DNA of 64,000 bases from Pseudomonas syringae (lineage in GTDB: Bacteria > Pseudomonadota > Gammaproteobacteria > Pseudomonadales > Pseudomonadaceae): the NCBI RefSeq assembly GCF_021606685.1, contig NZ_WKCB01000014.1:1-64000 (forward strand), given 5' to 3'. This document shows positions 1-8,552 of the stretch, one piece after another. The number at the start of each line of letters is the position of its first letter. The stretch's first letter is position 1. The notes under the pieces were generated by a model, which worked only from the letters and a program-made list of their open reading frames with translations, was not told the DNA's origin and did not search any database. Made by a program: the position numbers and the translations under genes.

Positions 1-373
1 CTTCAAGCGCTGCCTCAATAGCTACGAAACCTGGGCGGAGAGTTTTTTCAGCTTTTCGGCGCTGGATATCGAGCAGGTATTCAAGGTCGGTGACGAGGTT
101 GAGCTTGTAGCGCCGATCAACCGCTCGCTGTTTCCCAGCAGCACCACCGCGCAGTGCAAAGCTGACGGAACGTTGACCCTGGTGCATATGTTCCAGAGTT
201 CGCGGTTTGTGCCTATCGGCAATACGCCTGTGATGCTGCAATGCATCGACCCGAGCGGCGGCCCGCTGGGTGAGCCGATCCATAAAACCATCGGGCCCAG
301 CGGCATTCTGGAAATCACCGAGTGTGATCGCAACCAGAAGTACCGGGTCAGCTTCTACCCCAATGCAAGCTGA
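1..373 (+). CDS. 3' end of an uncharacterised protein (partial)
   Basis: An open frame enters from the left edge (first full codon at base 2) and stops with TGA at 371-373, giving about 123 C-terminal residues. Codon use looks like the neighbours, so this is a real gene fragment. The tail is beta-rich looking, with three cysteines, and ends in PNAS. I do not recognise a domain. The start and most of the protein lie outside the window. It converges on the Nudix gene, whose stop is only 5 bases away. Confidence 0.7.
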   Translation, partial: FKRCLNSYETWAESFFSFSALDIEQVFKVGDEVELVAPINRSLFPSSTTAQCKADGTLTLVHMFQSSRFVPIGNTPVMLQCIDPSGGPLGEPIHKTIGPSGILEITECDRNQKYRVSFYPNAS

Positions 374-377
374 CGCT

Positions 378-965
378 TCACCACCCCTCTTTCAACATCC
401 GCAACTCCAAATGCTGCACCAGCATGATGGTCTTGCCATCCACAATTTCTCCGCTTTGCACCATCGCCACTACCTGCTCAAAGCCCAGTTCAAGCACCTC
501 GATGTCCTCGCCCTCTGACTCCAGGCCGCCGCCGTTGCCCACGCGGTCCCCCGCTTGGTATTCGCCGATAAAGAAGTGGATCCGCTCAGTCACCGAGCCT
601 GGGCTCATGAACGCCGCATAGATTTTCTCTACGTGCCCTACGCGATAGCCGGTTTCTTCCTCGGCCTCCAGGCGAATGCGCTCCTCGGGGCTGGCATTGT
701 CCAGCAACCCGGCCGCTGCTTCGATCAGGTAGCCGGGGTAGTCGTTGACGAAGGTGGGCATGCGGAACTGGCGAATCAGCAACACCGTGCGCTGCTCACG
801 GTTGTACAGCAGGATGGTCGCGCCGTTGCCGCGGTCGTACACCTCACGGGTCTGGGCTTGCCAACTGCCGTCGCGGCGGCGCAGGTCGAAGCTGTATTTT
901 TTCAGCAGATACCAGTTGTCCGAGAGGGTTTGCTCGGCGGTGATGCGAACGGGGCTGTTGTCCAT
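378..965 (-). CDS. nudK: NudK-type Nudix hydrolase (GDP-mannose / ADP-sugar pyrophosphatase family)
   Basis: A 195-residue cytosolic Nudix hydrolase expected to cleave sugar nucleotides such as GDP-mannose into the sugar phosphate and GMP. The Nudix box lies around residues 88-112, with GLLDN followed by EAEEETGY; the metal-binding glutamates are present. It resembles E. coli NudK along its length (FRMPTFVNDYPG, MSPGSVTERIHFFI, GEDIEVLEL, DGKTIML). The first glutamate of the generic box is serine here, with glutamates two residues on, as part of the NudK-type variation. I start at the ATG of MDNSPVRI rather than the longer upstream frame because the protein aligns to the family from there. 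The SDR gene lies 32 bases upstream on the same strand. Confidence 0.85.
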   Translation of the reverse strand: MDNSPVRITAEQTLSDNWYLLKKYSFDLRRRDGSWQAQTREVYDRGNGATILLYNREQRTVLLIRQFRMPTFVNDYPGYLIEAAAGLLDNASPEERIRLEAEEETGYRVGHVEKIYAAFMSPGSVTERIHFFIGEYQAGDRVGNGGGLESEGEDIEVLELGFEQVVAMVQSGEIVDGKTIMLVQHLELRMLKEGW

Positions 966-997
966 GGTCGGTCGTGTGCTCAAAGGAATGATCGGGT

Positions 998-1843
998 TCA
1001 CGCTTGTTTGATGCGCGGCCACTGCGCTGCGACCTCTTGCGCGTTGCGTGCCTTGATTCGTGCCAGATTGCGCGGGTAATCCACACCGGGGTTTTCGGTG
1101 AAGCGCGTTGCGGTAAATTGGCCGTTGCTGGCGCGCAGGATGTAGCCCGTGTCCTCGCACTGCGAACTGGCGAGGAACATCACTCCCGGCGTCACCCACT
1201 CCGGCTTGAGTTCGTCCGGTTCGTCGGTCACGCCCCACATGCGCGTCTTGGCCACTGGCGAAATGGCATTGACCCGGACTCCGGCCTGCGCGCCCTCATG
1301 GCTCAGCGCGTTCATGATCCCCAGTTGCGCCATCTTGCCGGCGCTATAGGCCACCAGCCCGGTTTGCTCGTACTGCGCGTACAGGGCCCGGTCGGAGGTG
1401 GTGAGGATGATGCGCGGCGCGGCTGAGCGCAGCAGGTGCGGCCAGGCGTGCTTGCACAGCCACAGCGGCGCGTACAGGTTGATGTCCATGGCGCGCTGCA
1501 GGAACGCGGCATCAAGGTCTTCAATGTTCTGGTAGCCGACCCAACCGGCATTGTGAATCAGGATATCGAGCTGCCCGAACGCCTCGATGGCATACGCGAT
1601 CAGTTGCCGGCAGCCTTCATCCGTGGACAGGTCACCGCTGTGCCCGAGCACTGCCAGTCCATCGGCCTGCAACGCCTTGGCCGCCGTCTCAACCACCGAG
1701 GCGTCATTGCCGGCCCCGGCGCTGTCGGCGCCGATATCGCTGATCACCACTCGGGCGCCCGCCACGGCCAGTGCCCGTGCATAGCTGAGCCCCAAGCCAC
1801 GCGCACCACCGGTGACAATCGCGGTTTTACCTGTGAAATCCAT
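998..1843 (-). CDS. SDR-family NAD(P)-dependent oxidoreductase
   Basis: A 281-residue classical short-chain dehydrogenase/reductase. The Rossmann nucleotide site TGGARGLG is at residues 11-18, the NAG motif follows near residue 91, and the catalytic serine (TTSD) and YSAGK tyrosine/lysine pair are all present, so it should be active. It has a longer C-terminal tail than many SDRs, resembling the (3R)-hydroxyacyl or multifunctional-enzyme-type branch; the substrate cannot be told from sequence. The ATG at 1843 is preceded by AGGAGAG at good spacing. It may be co-transcribed with the downstream Nudix gene. Confidence 0.85.
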   Translation of the reverse strand: MDFTGKTAIVTGGARGLGLSYARALAVAGARVVISDIGADSAGAGNDASVVETAAKALQADGLAVLGHSGDLSTDEGCRQLIAYAIEAFGQLDILIHNAGWVGYQNIEDLDAAFLQRAMDINLYAPLWLCKHAWPHLLRSAAPRIILTTSDRALYAQYEQTGLVAYSAGKMAQLGIMNALSHEGAQAGVRVNAISPVAKTRMWGVTDEPDELKPEWVTPGVMFLASSQCEDTGYILRASNGQFTATRFTENPGVDYPRNLARIKARNAQEVAAQWPRIKQA

Positions 1844-2005
1844 GTGCTTGCTCTCCTGTCTGGCTGCCCACCCTAACAACCGGAGCACGGGTTGTTCAAT
1901 GCTGTAACACTTTGCAAGCAATCGCCGTGGGTGGCCGTCGAATTAATTCCTGTCTGCGCGGGCCATCTGGTAAAACCCCTGCTTCACCTTTGACCTGGAA
2001 CCTTC

Positions 2006-2932
2006 ATGCCTTCACGTTTTCTGTCTCGCCTGAGCCTGCGCTGGTTTCCCATGTTGTGCATGGCGCTCCTGATCGTCGGCCTGCCGGTGGGTTGCGCCGT
2101 ACTGCAGCACAAAGAGCGCGAGCTGGTGTTCCGTATCGAGCCCGGCACCGCCAGCTGGTACAGCGGCTTGCCCAAAGCCGTGCAGGAATTCGAACTCAAG
2201 CCGGCCAGTTTCAAATCGGGGCAGAACATTCATGGTTGGTGGTACCCGGCAGACAAAAAGGACGCGCCGGCGATTCTCTACCTGCATGGCGTGCGCTGGA
2301 ACCTCACCGGGCAGCTGTTTCGCATCGAGCAATTGCACGCGCTGGGCTACTCGGTGCTGGCCATCGACTACCGTGGTTTCGGCCAAAGCCACGGCGATCT
2401 GCCGTCGGAAACCACCGTGTACGAAGACGCGCGTATTGCCTGGGAACGCTTTCAGATCCTGCAACCCGACCCGAGCAAGCGCCTGATCTATGGGCACTCG
2501 CTCGGTGGCGCGGTGGCCATTGACCTGGCGGCCGAGCTGGGCAAGCAGACACCGCTGCCGGTGCGCGGGCTGGTGATCGAGTCCACCTTCACGTCCCTGG
2601 CGGATGTGGCCACGGCGGTGGCCAATACTTCGTTGCCGGTGCGTTGGTTGCTGTCACAGAAATTCGATTCCATCGACAAGATTGCCGACGTGCATATGCC
2701 GTTACTGGTGGTTCACGGGCTTGCCGACCAGTACGTGCCACCGCGTTTCAGCCAGCAGCTGTTCGAAGCCGCACGGGAGCCCAAACGGTTACTGCTGGTG
2801 CCCGGCGCGACCCATAACAACAGCATGAGCCTGGCAGGTCGCAATTATGGCCAGGCGCTGGACAACCTGATGCGAGTACAGATGCCGGCACGGGTTGTGA
2901 CGCACTCCACAGGCCGCAACGGCGACTCATAA
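2006..2932 (+). CDS. Alpha/beta hydrolase, membrane-anchored or lipoprotein-like
   Basis: A 308-residue alpha/beta-hydrolase-fold protein. The N-terminus has basic residues, a hydrophobic stretch (LCMALLIVGL) and a cysteine after PVG near residue 30, which is a weak lipobox (proline at -3) or simply an uncleaved anchor. The catalytic set is visible: nucleophile elbow GHSLGG, acid in HGLADQY, and histidine in PGATHNN. YRGFGQSHG is the usual oxyanion-side loop. It belongs to the BEM46/ABHD13-like hydrolases of unknown substrate, probably acting in the periplasm or at the inner membrane. A ggaac motif precedes the ATG. It stands alone. Confidence 0.8.
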   Translation: MPSRFLSRLSLRWFPMLCMALLIVGLPVGCAVLQHKERELVFRIEPGTASWYSGLPKAVQEFELKPASFKSGQNIHGWWYPADKKDAPAILYLHGVRWNLTGQLFRIEQLHALGYSVLAIDYRGFGQSHGDLPSETTVYEDARIAWERFQILQPDPSKRLIYGHSLGGAVAIDLAAELGKQTPLPVRGLVIESTFTSLADVATAVANTSLPVRWLLSQKFDSIDKIADVHMPLLVVHGLADQYVPPRFSQQLFEAAREPKRLLLVPGATHNNSMSLAGRNYGQALDNLMRVQMPARVVTHSTGRNGDS

Positions 2933-3075
2933 ATTGCTTTTCGGCACTGGGTTCGCGCTTGCCTGTCAAGCGCAAACCCTGCCCATGCTGGCCCTCGCCG
3001 CCGATTGATCAAATATTAACCTTGGCTCAAATCGCCATACCCGCCGGGGTCCTGCAAAGTTATCCACAGAGATAC

Positions 3076-3113
3076 CCACGGTTTCCGTGGACAACTCTTT
3101 TTATTTTTTTACG
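3076..3113 (+). terminator. Rho-independent terminator-like hairpin
   Basis: Perfect CCACGG-TTT-CCGTGG stem (3076-3090) followed, after a few bases, by runs of T (3098-3110). It lies between the convergent hydrolase and oxidase genes and fits termination of the plus-strand hydrolase transcript. Confidence 0.55.
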
Positions 3114-3122
3114 ATTTTTTTC

Positions 3123-4283
3123 TCAGTAAAGGTTTTCGGGAAATGTACCGGGCAACAAAATTTCGCGATTTACATCGCGTATATCGTTATAGCCACACAG
3201 CGCCATCGACACGTCCAACTCTCTGGCGATGATCTCGAGCGCCTTGGTCACTCCGGGTTCACCCATTGCACCCAGACCATACAAATGCGGCCGGCCGATC
3301 ATGGTGCCTTTTGCCCCTAGTGCCATTGCCTTGAGCACGTCCTGGCCGGAACGAATGCCGCCGTCCAGCCACACTTCAATGCGTTCGCCCACCGCCTGCA
3401 CAATCGCCGGCAACTGGCTAATGCTAGACGGTGCACCATCCAGCTGACGACCGCCGTGGTTACTCACCACCAATGCATCGGCACCGGCATTCGCCGCCAG
3501 GCGTGCGTCCTCCACATCGAGGATGCCCTTGATGATCAGCTTGCCGCCCCAGCACTTTTTGATCCACTCCACATCGTCCCAGCTCAGGCGCGGATCGAAC
3601 TGCTGGGCGGTCCATGACGACAGCGAACTCATGTCTGCCACGCCCTTCACATGCCCGACGATGTTGCCGAAGCCATGGCGTTTGGTGCCGAGCATGCCCA
3701 TCACCCAGCGCGGCTTGGTGGCCATGTTGAGAATATTCGGCAGGGTCAGCCGCGGCGGCGCTGACAGGCCGTTGATCAGGTCCTTGTGCCGCTGCCCAAG
3801 AATCTGCAGGTCCAGGGTCAACACCAGGGCATCCACGCCGGCAGCCTTGGCGCGCTCGATCAATTGCTCGATGAAGGTGCGGTCGCGCATCACATACAGC
3901 TGGAACCAGAACGGTTGGCCGACGTGTTCAGCGATGTCTTCCAGGGAGCAGATGCTCATGGTCGACAAGGTATAGCGCAGGCCGAATTTTGCTGCGGCAC
4001 GCGCAGTGAGAATCTCGCCATCCGCATGCTGCATACCCGCCAGGCCGGTGGGAGCCAGGGCGACGGGCATGGCCATGTCTTGGCCGATCATGCTCGCGCG
4101 AATCGAGCGCTCGTCGATATTGCGCGCCACCCGCTGGCGGAATTTGATGTGCGCGAAATCGCTTTCGTTGGCGCGGTAAGTGCTCTCAGTCCAGGAGCCG
4201 GAATCGGCGTAATCGTAGAACATCCGTGGGACACGTTTTTGCGCCAGCTTGCGTAAATCTTCGATGGTTGTAATCAACGACAT
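3123..4283 (-). CDS. FMN-dependent alpha-hydroxy-acid oxidase (L-lactate dehydrogenase-like)
   Basis: A 386-residue member of the LldD / glycolate oxidase / mandelate dehydrogenase flavoprotein family, oxidising a 2-hydroxy acid to the 2-oxo acid with FMN. Hallmarks: N-terminal YDYADSGSW, FMN-site APTGLAGM, the FQLYV strand, LTLDLQ, and the active-site SNHGGRQLDG holding the catalytic histidine, followed by WLDGGIRSG and GRPHLYGLGA. Length is normal for the family. It is divergent from a DeoR-type regulator 121 bases away, which suggests control by that protein. The exact substrate (lactate, mandelate, other hydroxy acid) is not decided by the motifs, so no gene symbol is given. Confidence 0.88.
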   Translation of the reverse strand: MSLITTIEDLRKLAQKRVPRMFYDYADSGSWTESTYRANESDFAHIKFRQRVARNIDERSIRASMIGQDMAMPVALAPTGLAGMQHADGEILTARAAAKFGLRYTLSTMSICSLEDIAEHVGQPFWFQLYVMRDRTFIEQLIERAKAAGVDALVLTLDLQILGQRHKDLINGLSAPPRLTLPNILNMATKPRWVMGMLGTKRHGFGNIVGHVKGVADMSSLSSWTAQQFDPRLSWDDVEWIKKCWGGKLIIKGILDVEDARLAANAGADALVVSNHGGRQLDGAPSSISQLPAIVQAVGERIEVWLDGGIRSGQDVLKAMALGAKGTMIGRPHLYGLGAMGEPGVTKALEIIARELDVSMALCGYNDIRDVNREILLPGTFPENLY

Positions 4284-4375
4284 CTAGGTCACCTCTCCCT
4301 GAACTGAGCACAGAGAGTAACCGCCCATCGGCTGCGCAACCAGCCATTGCGTTTACATCAACGGAAGGCTAACCT

Positions 4376-4404
4376 CGCACAAACCCGCAAATAAACGCAC
4401 AAAC
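4376..4404 (+). promoter_or_regulatory. Direct repeats in the oxidase/DeoR divergent promoter
   Basis: Two exact copies of CGCACAAAC (4376-4384 and 4396-4404) start 20 bases apart, about two helical turns, immediately before the DeoR start codon. DeoR-family repressors often bind repeated half-sites, so this is a candidate autoregulatory operator. The only evidence is the repeat and its position. Confidence 0.35.
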
Positions 4405-5190
4405 ATGCATACCACTCATCACGCTATCGACCTGCCTTCGCTGCGCAAACAGAAGATTTTGCTGCTGCTGGAACGCGATGGCAAAGTCACTGCCGCAGAA
4501 CTGGTGGAACACTTTGCGGTGTCCCAGGACACCATCCGCCGCGACCTCGGCGAACTTGCCGCAGCCGGACTTTTACAGCGCGTGCACGGCGGTGCCCTGC
4601 CCCGGCCCAAGGACACCGGCAAAGACTTTTTCACCCGCGTCGGCGAAACCAGTGACGCCAAGCGCCGCCTTGCGCAACTGGCGGCCGAGCGAGTGGAGGA
4701 TGGCCAGATTGTGCTGTTCGATTCCGGCTCCACCACGCTGCAGATTGCCCAGTCACTGTCGCGCTCGATCCGCCTCACGGTGGTCACGCCCTCCCCAATG
4801 ATTGCCATCGCCCTGGCCGATCACCCCGACGTCAAAGTGATCCTCGCCGGCGGCCAGCTCAACCCCGCGACACTCTCCACCAGCGGCCACGACGCCGTGC
4901 GCCTGATCCAGAGCATCAAGGCCGACCTGTTGTTCACCGGCGTGTGCGCATTGCATCCGCAGGTAGGCATGAGCTCGCTGCATTTTGATGAGGTGGCGGT
5001 CAAGCAAGCCTTGCTCGACAGCGCGTCCCACGTGGTAGCAGTAACCATGGCGGACAAGCTTGGCGCGGTGGAGCCGTTTGTGGTGGCGCCGTGCAACCGC
5101 ATTCACACACTGATCACCGAGTGGCATGCACCCAGCGTCGAAGCCTATGAACGACTAGGGCTGGAAGTCCTACAGGTAGAGGTGGAGTAA
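4405..5190 (+). CDS. DeoR/GlpR-family transcriptional regulator
   Basis: A 261-residue regulator with an N-terminal winged helix-turn-helix (residues about 13-65; typical SQDTIRRDLGELAAAGLLQRVHGGA) and a C-terminal DeoR sensor domain of the sugar-phosphate-isomerase-like fold (FDSGSTTLQIA, ILAGGQL, ADLLFTGV). Such proteins are usually repressors that release DNA on binding a phosphorylated or acid metabolite. The divergent alpha-hydroxy-acid oxidase is the obvious target. There is no strong Shine-Dalgarno; the ATG follows directly on the CGCACAAAC repeat. Confidence 0.88.
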   Translation: MHTTHHAIDLPSLRKQKILLLLERDGKVTAAELVEHFAVSQDTIRRDLGELAAAGLLQRVHGGALPRPKDTGKDFFTRVGETSDAKRRLAQLAAERVEDGQIVLFDSGSTTLQIAQSLSRSIRLTVVTPSPMIAIALADHPDVKVILAGGQLNPATLSTSGHDAVRLIQSIKADLLFTGVCALHPQVGMSSLHFDEVAVKQALLDSASHVVAVTMADKLGAVEPFVVAPCNRIHTLITEWHAPSVEAYERLGLEVLQVEVE

Positions 5191-5223
5191 GCGCAACTCG
5201 GGCCTTTGTGGCGAGGTGGCAAG

Positions 5224-5352
5224 GTGGCGAGCGGGCTTGCCCGCGTTGGGGTGCGTAGCGCCCCCCTCTGCCACCGCAGCACACCGAGCTAAACCGCGAT
5301 GGCCAGTTTTGGGGCCGCTTCGCAGCCCAACGCGGGCAAGCCCGCTCGCCAC
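5224..5352. repeat. REP doublet (REPIN-like inverted pair)
   Basis: The left copy (5224-5265, GTGGCGAGCGGGCTTGCCCG...) and the right copy (5307-5352) are inverted relative to each other and each carries a short internal palindrome. Further copies of this REP type are at 13398, 25177 and 59485. Confidence 0.8.
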
Positions 5353-5384
5353 ATTTAAGGCAGATTGCCGATTCATGAAGGCGC

Positions 5385-5819
5385 CTATAGCGACAGCACC
5401 TTCGCCGCATCGCGCATGAAAATCTCAATGGTCTTGGGCCCTATGCCGTCGAATTCCGCCAGGCGTTTTTCGAACGCCTGACGGTCTTCGCTGGCACCGC
5501 GCATCTGAGTGATCTTGCCGCCGTACTCAGCGTTGAGCTTGGCGCTGAGGTCGAGCAGGCGTTGTGCAGTGGACTCGTCGTAGCGCACGTAATGCGCGCG
5601 CCCGAGCATCGAAACCAACTCGTGGGACGTGCAATGCTGCAGCTTGCGCGGCGTGTCACGGCCCTGCTCCTCGACGATCACCTTGTACGCCTGCGCCGCA
5701 ATGGGCGCCTGGATGCGCTTGCCCATCAGGAAACTGGCGACCAGCCACTTGAACAAGCCAGCGTCATCCTCAGGCGTAAGGTCAATGCCCAATTCAGACG
5801 CTGAAATCGCCCTGGCCAT
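5385..5819 (-). CDS. Small helix-hairpin-helix protein (HhH-GPD-like)
   Basis: A 144-residue protein whose C-terminus carries a helix-hairpin-helix signature, FDGIGPKTIEIFM, as in endonuclease III-type glycosylases. It lacks the iron-sulphur cysteines and is shorter than a full HhH-GPD enzyme, so catalysis is doubtful; a DNA-binding or repair-associated role is an inference. Its start is only 2 bases after the stop of the small upstream gene at 5822-6046, so the two are probably one transcript. Confidence 0.7.
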   Translation of the reverse strand: MARAISASELGIDLTPEDDAGLFKWLVASFLMGKRIQAPIAAQAYKVIVEEQGRDTPRKLQHCTSHELVSMLGRAHYVRYDESTAQRLLDLSAKLNAEYGGKITQMRGASEDRQAFEKRLAEFDGIGPKTIEIFMRDAAKVLSL

Positions 5820-5821
5820 GT

Positions 5822-6046
5822 TCAGTGGCCCAGCTTGCGCTCGGCCTTGGCGGCCTGTTCGTTGATGGCGTCGGTCTGGCGCTCGGTGTCCTTGATCGAC
5901 GTGGGAGTGAGCACTTTGTCGACGGTTTCAGTGTTGGGATTCGGGCGCTCCAGAGTCTCACCCTTGGCGGCTTTGTCGGTGCCTTTTTGCGCCTGTTCGG
6001 AGCTGATGGGGTCTGGGGTTTTGTCGGCCGGTTTGTGGTCGGTCAT
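5822..6046 (-). CDS. Small hydrophilic protein of unknown function
   Basis: A 74-residue, charged, low-complexity protein rich in Lys, Glu, Asp, Thr and Pro with no hydrophobic segment; probably disordered. I start at MTDHKPAD, which has GGAG 9 bases upstream, rather than an in-frame ATG further up. It is followed after 2 bases by the HhH protein gene. No domain is recognised; its character is like small stress-induced proteins. Confidence 0.6.
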   Translation of the reverse strand: MTDHKPADKTPDPISSEQAQKGTDKAAKGETLERPNPNTETVDKVLTPTSIKDTERQTDAINEQAAKAERKLGH

Positions 6047-6260
6047 GGTGCATTCTCCTGGCAGTTGAAGGCCTGCAAAAAATGCAGACGCCTGTTCAGC
6101 AGAGGCCGCCAACTATTGATAGTTCAAGGAAATTGCCACGCCGCACCGCTGGAGAAAAAAGCGCAAATTAATTTAAACCTTTGCCACCCCAACTCGCTCC
6201 ACTCCTCATATCGATTTGCCCTATCAGTTCTTCAATCCACCCATCGGGAGACACTCAATC

Positions 6261-6821
6261 ATGAGTTCGAAACTCAACGGCAAACGCATCCTGATCATCA
6301 CTTCCAACACCGGCATCGAGCGCGATGAACTGGTCAAACCGCTGGAAGCGTTGCGTGCCCATGGCGCCCAGGTGACTCATGGCTCCAGCACAGGCGGCAC
6401 GACGCAGACCTTTGTCGGCGACACTGAAAAGGACATAACCGTAGAATCCGACATTCAACTGTCGGACGTCGTGAGCAGCGATTTCGATGCCCTGGTCATC
6501 CCCGGCGGCACCGTCAACGCCGACACCCTGCGCCAGGACGCGGCGGCGCTGCGGCTGATTAATGACTTCGTCAAGGCCGGTAAAACCGTGGCTGCCATCT
6601 GCCACGGGCCTTGGGCGCTGATCGATGCGGGCGTGATCCAGGGCAAGACCCTGACCTCCTACAAAAGCGTGCGCATCGACCTGGAAAACGCCGGTGCCGC
6701 CGGCTGGGTCGATGCGCAAGTCAAGGAATGCAAGGCCAATGGCTGGACGCTGATCACCTCGCGTACACCAGACGATCTGCCGGCCTTCAATGACGCGATT
6801 GCCAACGCCGTTGCGGGTTGA
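6261..6821 (+). CDS. DJ-1/PfpI-family type 1 glutamine amidotransferase-like protein
   Basis: A 186-residue DJ-1/PfpI superfamily protein, the group that includes the YhbO/PfpI stress proteins with protease, deglycase or chaperone activity. The nucleophile elbow AICHGPW places the catalytic cysteine at residue 114 with histidine 115, and ALVIPGG and SYKSVRIDLENAGA match the family. It is cytosolic (no signal). The ATG at 6261 has GGGAG upstream. It is followed by a strong terminator, so it is monocistronic. Confidence 0.85.
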   Translation: MSSKLNGKRILIITSNTGIERDELVKPLEALRAHGAQVTHGSSTGGTTQTFVGDTEKDITVESDIQLSDVVSSDFDALVIPGGTVNADTLRQDAAALRLINDFVKAGKTVAAICHGPWALIDAGVIQGKTLTSYKSVRIDLENAGAAGWVDAQVKECKANGWTLITSRTPDDLPAFNDAIANAVAG

Positions 6822-6840
6822 TGAAACGGCCTTAACGCAA

Positions 6841-6868
6841 GCAGGCGCCCATGGGCGCCTGCTTTTTT
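6841..6868 (+). terminator. Rho-independent terminator
   Basis: GCAGGCGCC-CATG-GGCGCCTGC perfect stem followed by TTTTTT, 20 bases after the stop of the PfpI gene. Confidence 0.9.
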
Positions 6869-6879
6869 ATGAATGCTTC

Positions 6880-7086
6880 TTAGGTTTTACGCTGGTCCGG
6901 CATCTCCCGTTTTGGCCCGAACATGGCCCACGCGATCAGCCCGAACAACGGCACGAAAATCAGGATCACCAGCCACAACCCCTTGGACTCCCAGCCACCG
7001 GTGCTGCGCAATACGGTATTGATCGCCCACAATTCCAACAGCAGCAGAATCACCGCCAATGCGATCCAGATATAGTTTATTTCCAT
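6880..7086 (-). CDS. Small PLDc_N-domain membrane protein
   Basis: A 68-residue protein with two hydrophobic helices (residues about 6-25 and 38-60) separated by a short hydrophilic loop with STGG, the pattern of the phospholipase-D-nuclease N-terminal (PLDc_N) domain found alone in small bacterial proteins. It ends in a basic tail. The Shine-Dalgarno AGGAGGTGAA is near perfect and 3 bases from the ATG, implying strong translation. The function of the stand-alone domain is unknown; an envelope stress role is often supposed. Confidence 0.75.
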   Translation of the reverse strand: MEINYIWIALAVILLLLELWAINTVLRSTGGWESKGLWLVILIFVPLFGLIAWAMFGPKREMPDQRKT

Positions 7087-7220
7087 GGTTCACCTCCTGA
7101 GGTCTATGCGTTAGGTCAAGCATCTGGCCCGAGGGTTCCATCCGATTTGCAGCACACTCTGCACCACGTTCTAAACTCAAGCGTTGTCACCCCTCTTGCA
7201 TTGCCCAGTGGAGGTTCAGG

Positions 7221-7778
7221 ATGACCGAGCACGTTATCCATTTTCATTGCCCGATCGACCAGGGCAGCACCGAGCGCTTTCGCGATTGCTGCCTGGATGC
7301 GATCGGCGAAGGCGCCAGTTCGTTGCTGCTGAACCTGTCGACCACCGGCGGCAGCACCAACCTGGGCTTTACCCTCTACACCTTCCTCAAGTCGCTGCCG
7401 GTGCCGTTGTGCGCGATCAACGCGGGCAATATCGAATCCATGGGCATCATCATGTTCCTCGCCGCCCACCGACGCATTACCACGCCGCATTCACGCTATC
7501 TGATCCACCCGATGAACTGGTATTTCAACCAAAGCTCGGTGGACCACCAGCGCCTGCGCGAATACCTGTCGAGCCTGGACAACGACCTGGCGCGCTACGT
7601 GAACATCTATGAACAGGAAACCCGGCAGGCGGACACTCAACTGGACATTTTCAAGTGCCTGTCGGCCGAAGAAAAGGTCATCGCCGCCCATGACTCCCTG
7701 GCCTACGGGATTGCCCATGAGGTCAGGCAGGTAGTGTTCGCCGAAGACATCAAGCATTGGAAGGTCAGCGGCGGCTAG
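7221..7778 (+). CDS. ClpP-like serine protease (stand-alone)
   Basis: A 185-residue protein of the ClpP/crotonase fold. The motif NIESMGI puts the likely catalytic serine at residue 73 (compare ASSMG in ClpP) and LIHPM the histidine at residue 96 (compare MIHQP), at roughly the right spacing; STTGGSTNLGF forms the oxyanion-side strand. It lacks the ClpP propeptide and no Clp ATPase is nearby, so it is likely one of the divergent ClpP homologues of unknown target. GGAGG precedes the ATG. It is a single gene. Confidence 0.75.
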   Translation: MTEHVIHFHCPIDQGSTERFRDCCLDAIGEGASSLLLNLSTTGGSTNLGFTLYTFLKSLPVPLCAINAGNIESMGIIMFLAAHRRITTPHSRYLIHPMNWYFNQSSVDHQRLREYLSSLDNDLARYVNIYEQETRQADTQLDIFKCLSAEEKVIAAHDSLAYGIAHEVRQVVFAEDIKHWKVSGG

Positions 7779-7967
7779 GGGCGGCGTAATGCAACCCGCG
7801 AATCGCCCGACCATGCAAGCTGCACGACAGCCATAGCTGCGAATACCGTCCAACTCATTGATAAATAGAAAATTTATTCATTCGTTCAACTTGGTACAAC
7901 TGATGCAATACCTACCGGACGAGGCGTGCATTTCGACCCGCCCGAGTGCTATCCGTGAGGTTTCACC

Positions 7968-8444
7968 ATGAATGCCATCGACCTTCTCAAGGCTGACCAC
8001 GAACGCGTCAAGGCGCTGCTGACCCAACTGAGCGAGTCCACCGAGCGCGGCGTCAAGAAACGCACTGAACTGCTGGCCAAACTCGAGATGGAAATCAGCC
8101 TGCACACCAAGCTCGAAGAAGAGATTCTTTACCCGGCCTTCCGCAAAGCCGGGGGCAAGGAGCAGGACATCATGTACCACGAAGCCAAGGAAGAGCACCG
8201 CACTGTCGACGCTCTGGTGCTGCCCGACCTCAAGCAGACCGAGCCTTCCACCACCGAGTTTTCCGGGCGCGTAAAAGTGGTCAAGGAACTCCTTGAACAC
8301 CATATCGAAGAGGAAGAAACCGAGATGTTTCCTCAGGCCAGAAAGCTGTTGGGCAAGGCCGTTCTCGAAGAGCTGGGCGCTGAAATGGAAGCCATGAAAG
8401 CCGCGCATAAAAAATCCCTGAGCGCCAAGCCGCTCGCGGCGTAA
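7968..8444 (+). CDS. Hemerythrin HHE-domain protein
   Basis: A 158-residue, all-helical protein with the metal-ligand pattern of HHE hemerythrin-like proteins: KADHERV near the start, HTKLEEEILYP around residues 45-55, EEHRTVD, and LLEHHIEEEETEMFP. It should bind a di-iron centre and may sense or scavenge O2, NO or iron, though that is family-level inference. The C-terminus is a lysine-rich tail. Monocistronic by spacing. Confidence 0.85.
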   Translation: MNAIDLLKADHERVKALLTQLSESTERGVKKRTELLAKLEMEISLHTKLEEEILYPAFRKAGGKEQDIMYHEAKEEHRTVDALVLPDLKQTEPSTTEFSGRVKVVKELLEHHIEEEETEMFPQARKLLGKAVLEELGAEMEAMKAAHKKSLSAKPLAA

Positions 8445-8552
8445 CGGCCACTCGTCGCATGCCGACGAAGTTTTTCAAACTTTGCTTTCGATTGTGGATT
8501 CCCAATTAGGCGACACCATTGATTCACTCACTCATTGATGAGGGTTTTGAAA

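Noticed and set aside
3060..3068. Perfect DnaA box TTATCCACA
   Set aside because: Only one copy, with no cluster of boxes, AT-rich unwinding region or replication genes; not evidence of an origin.
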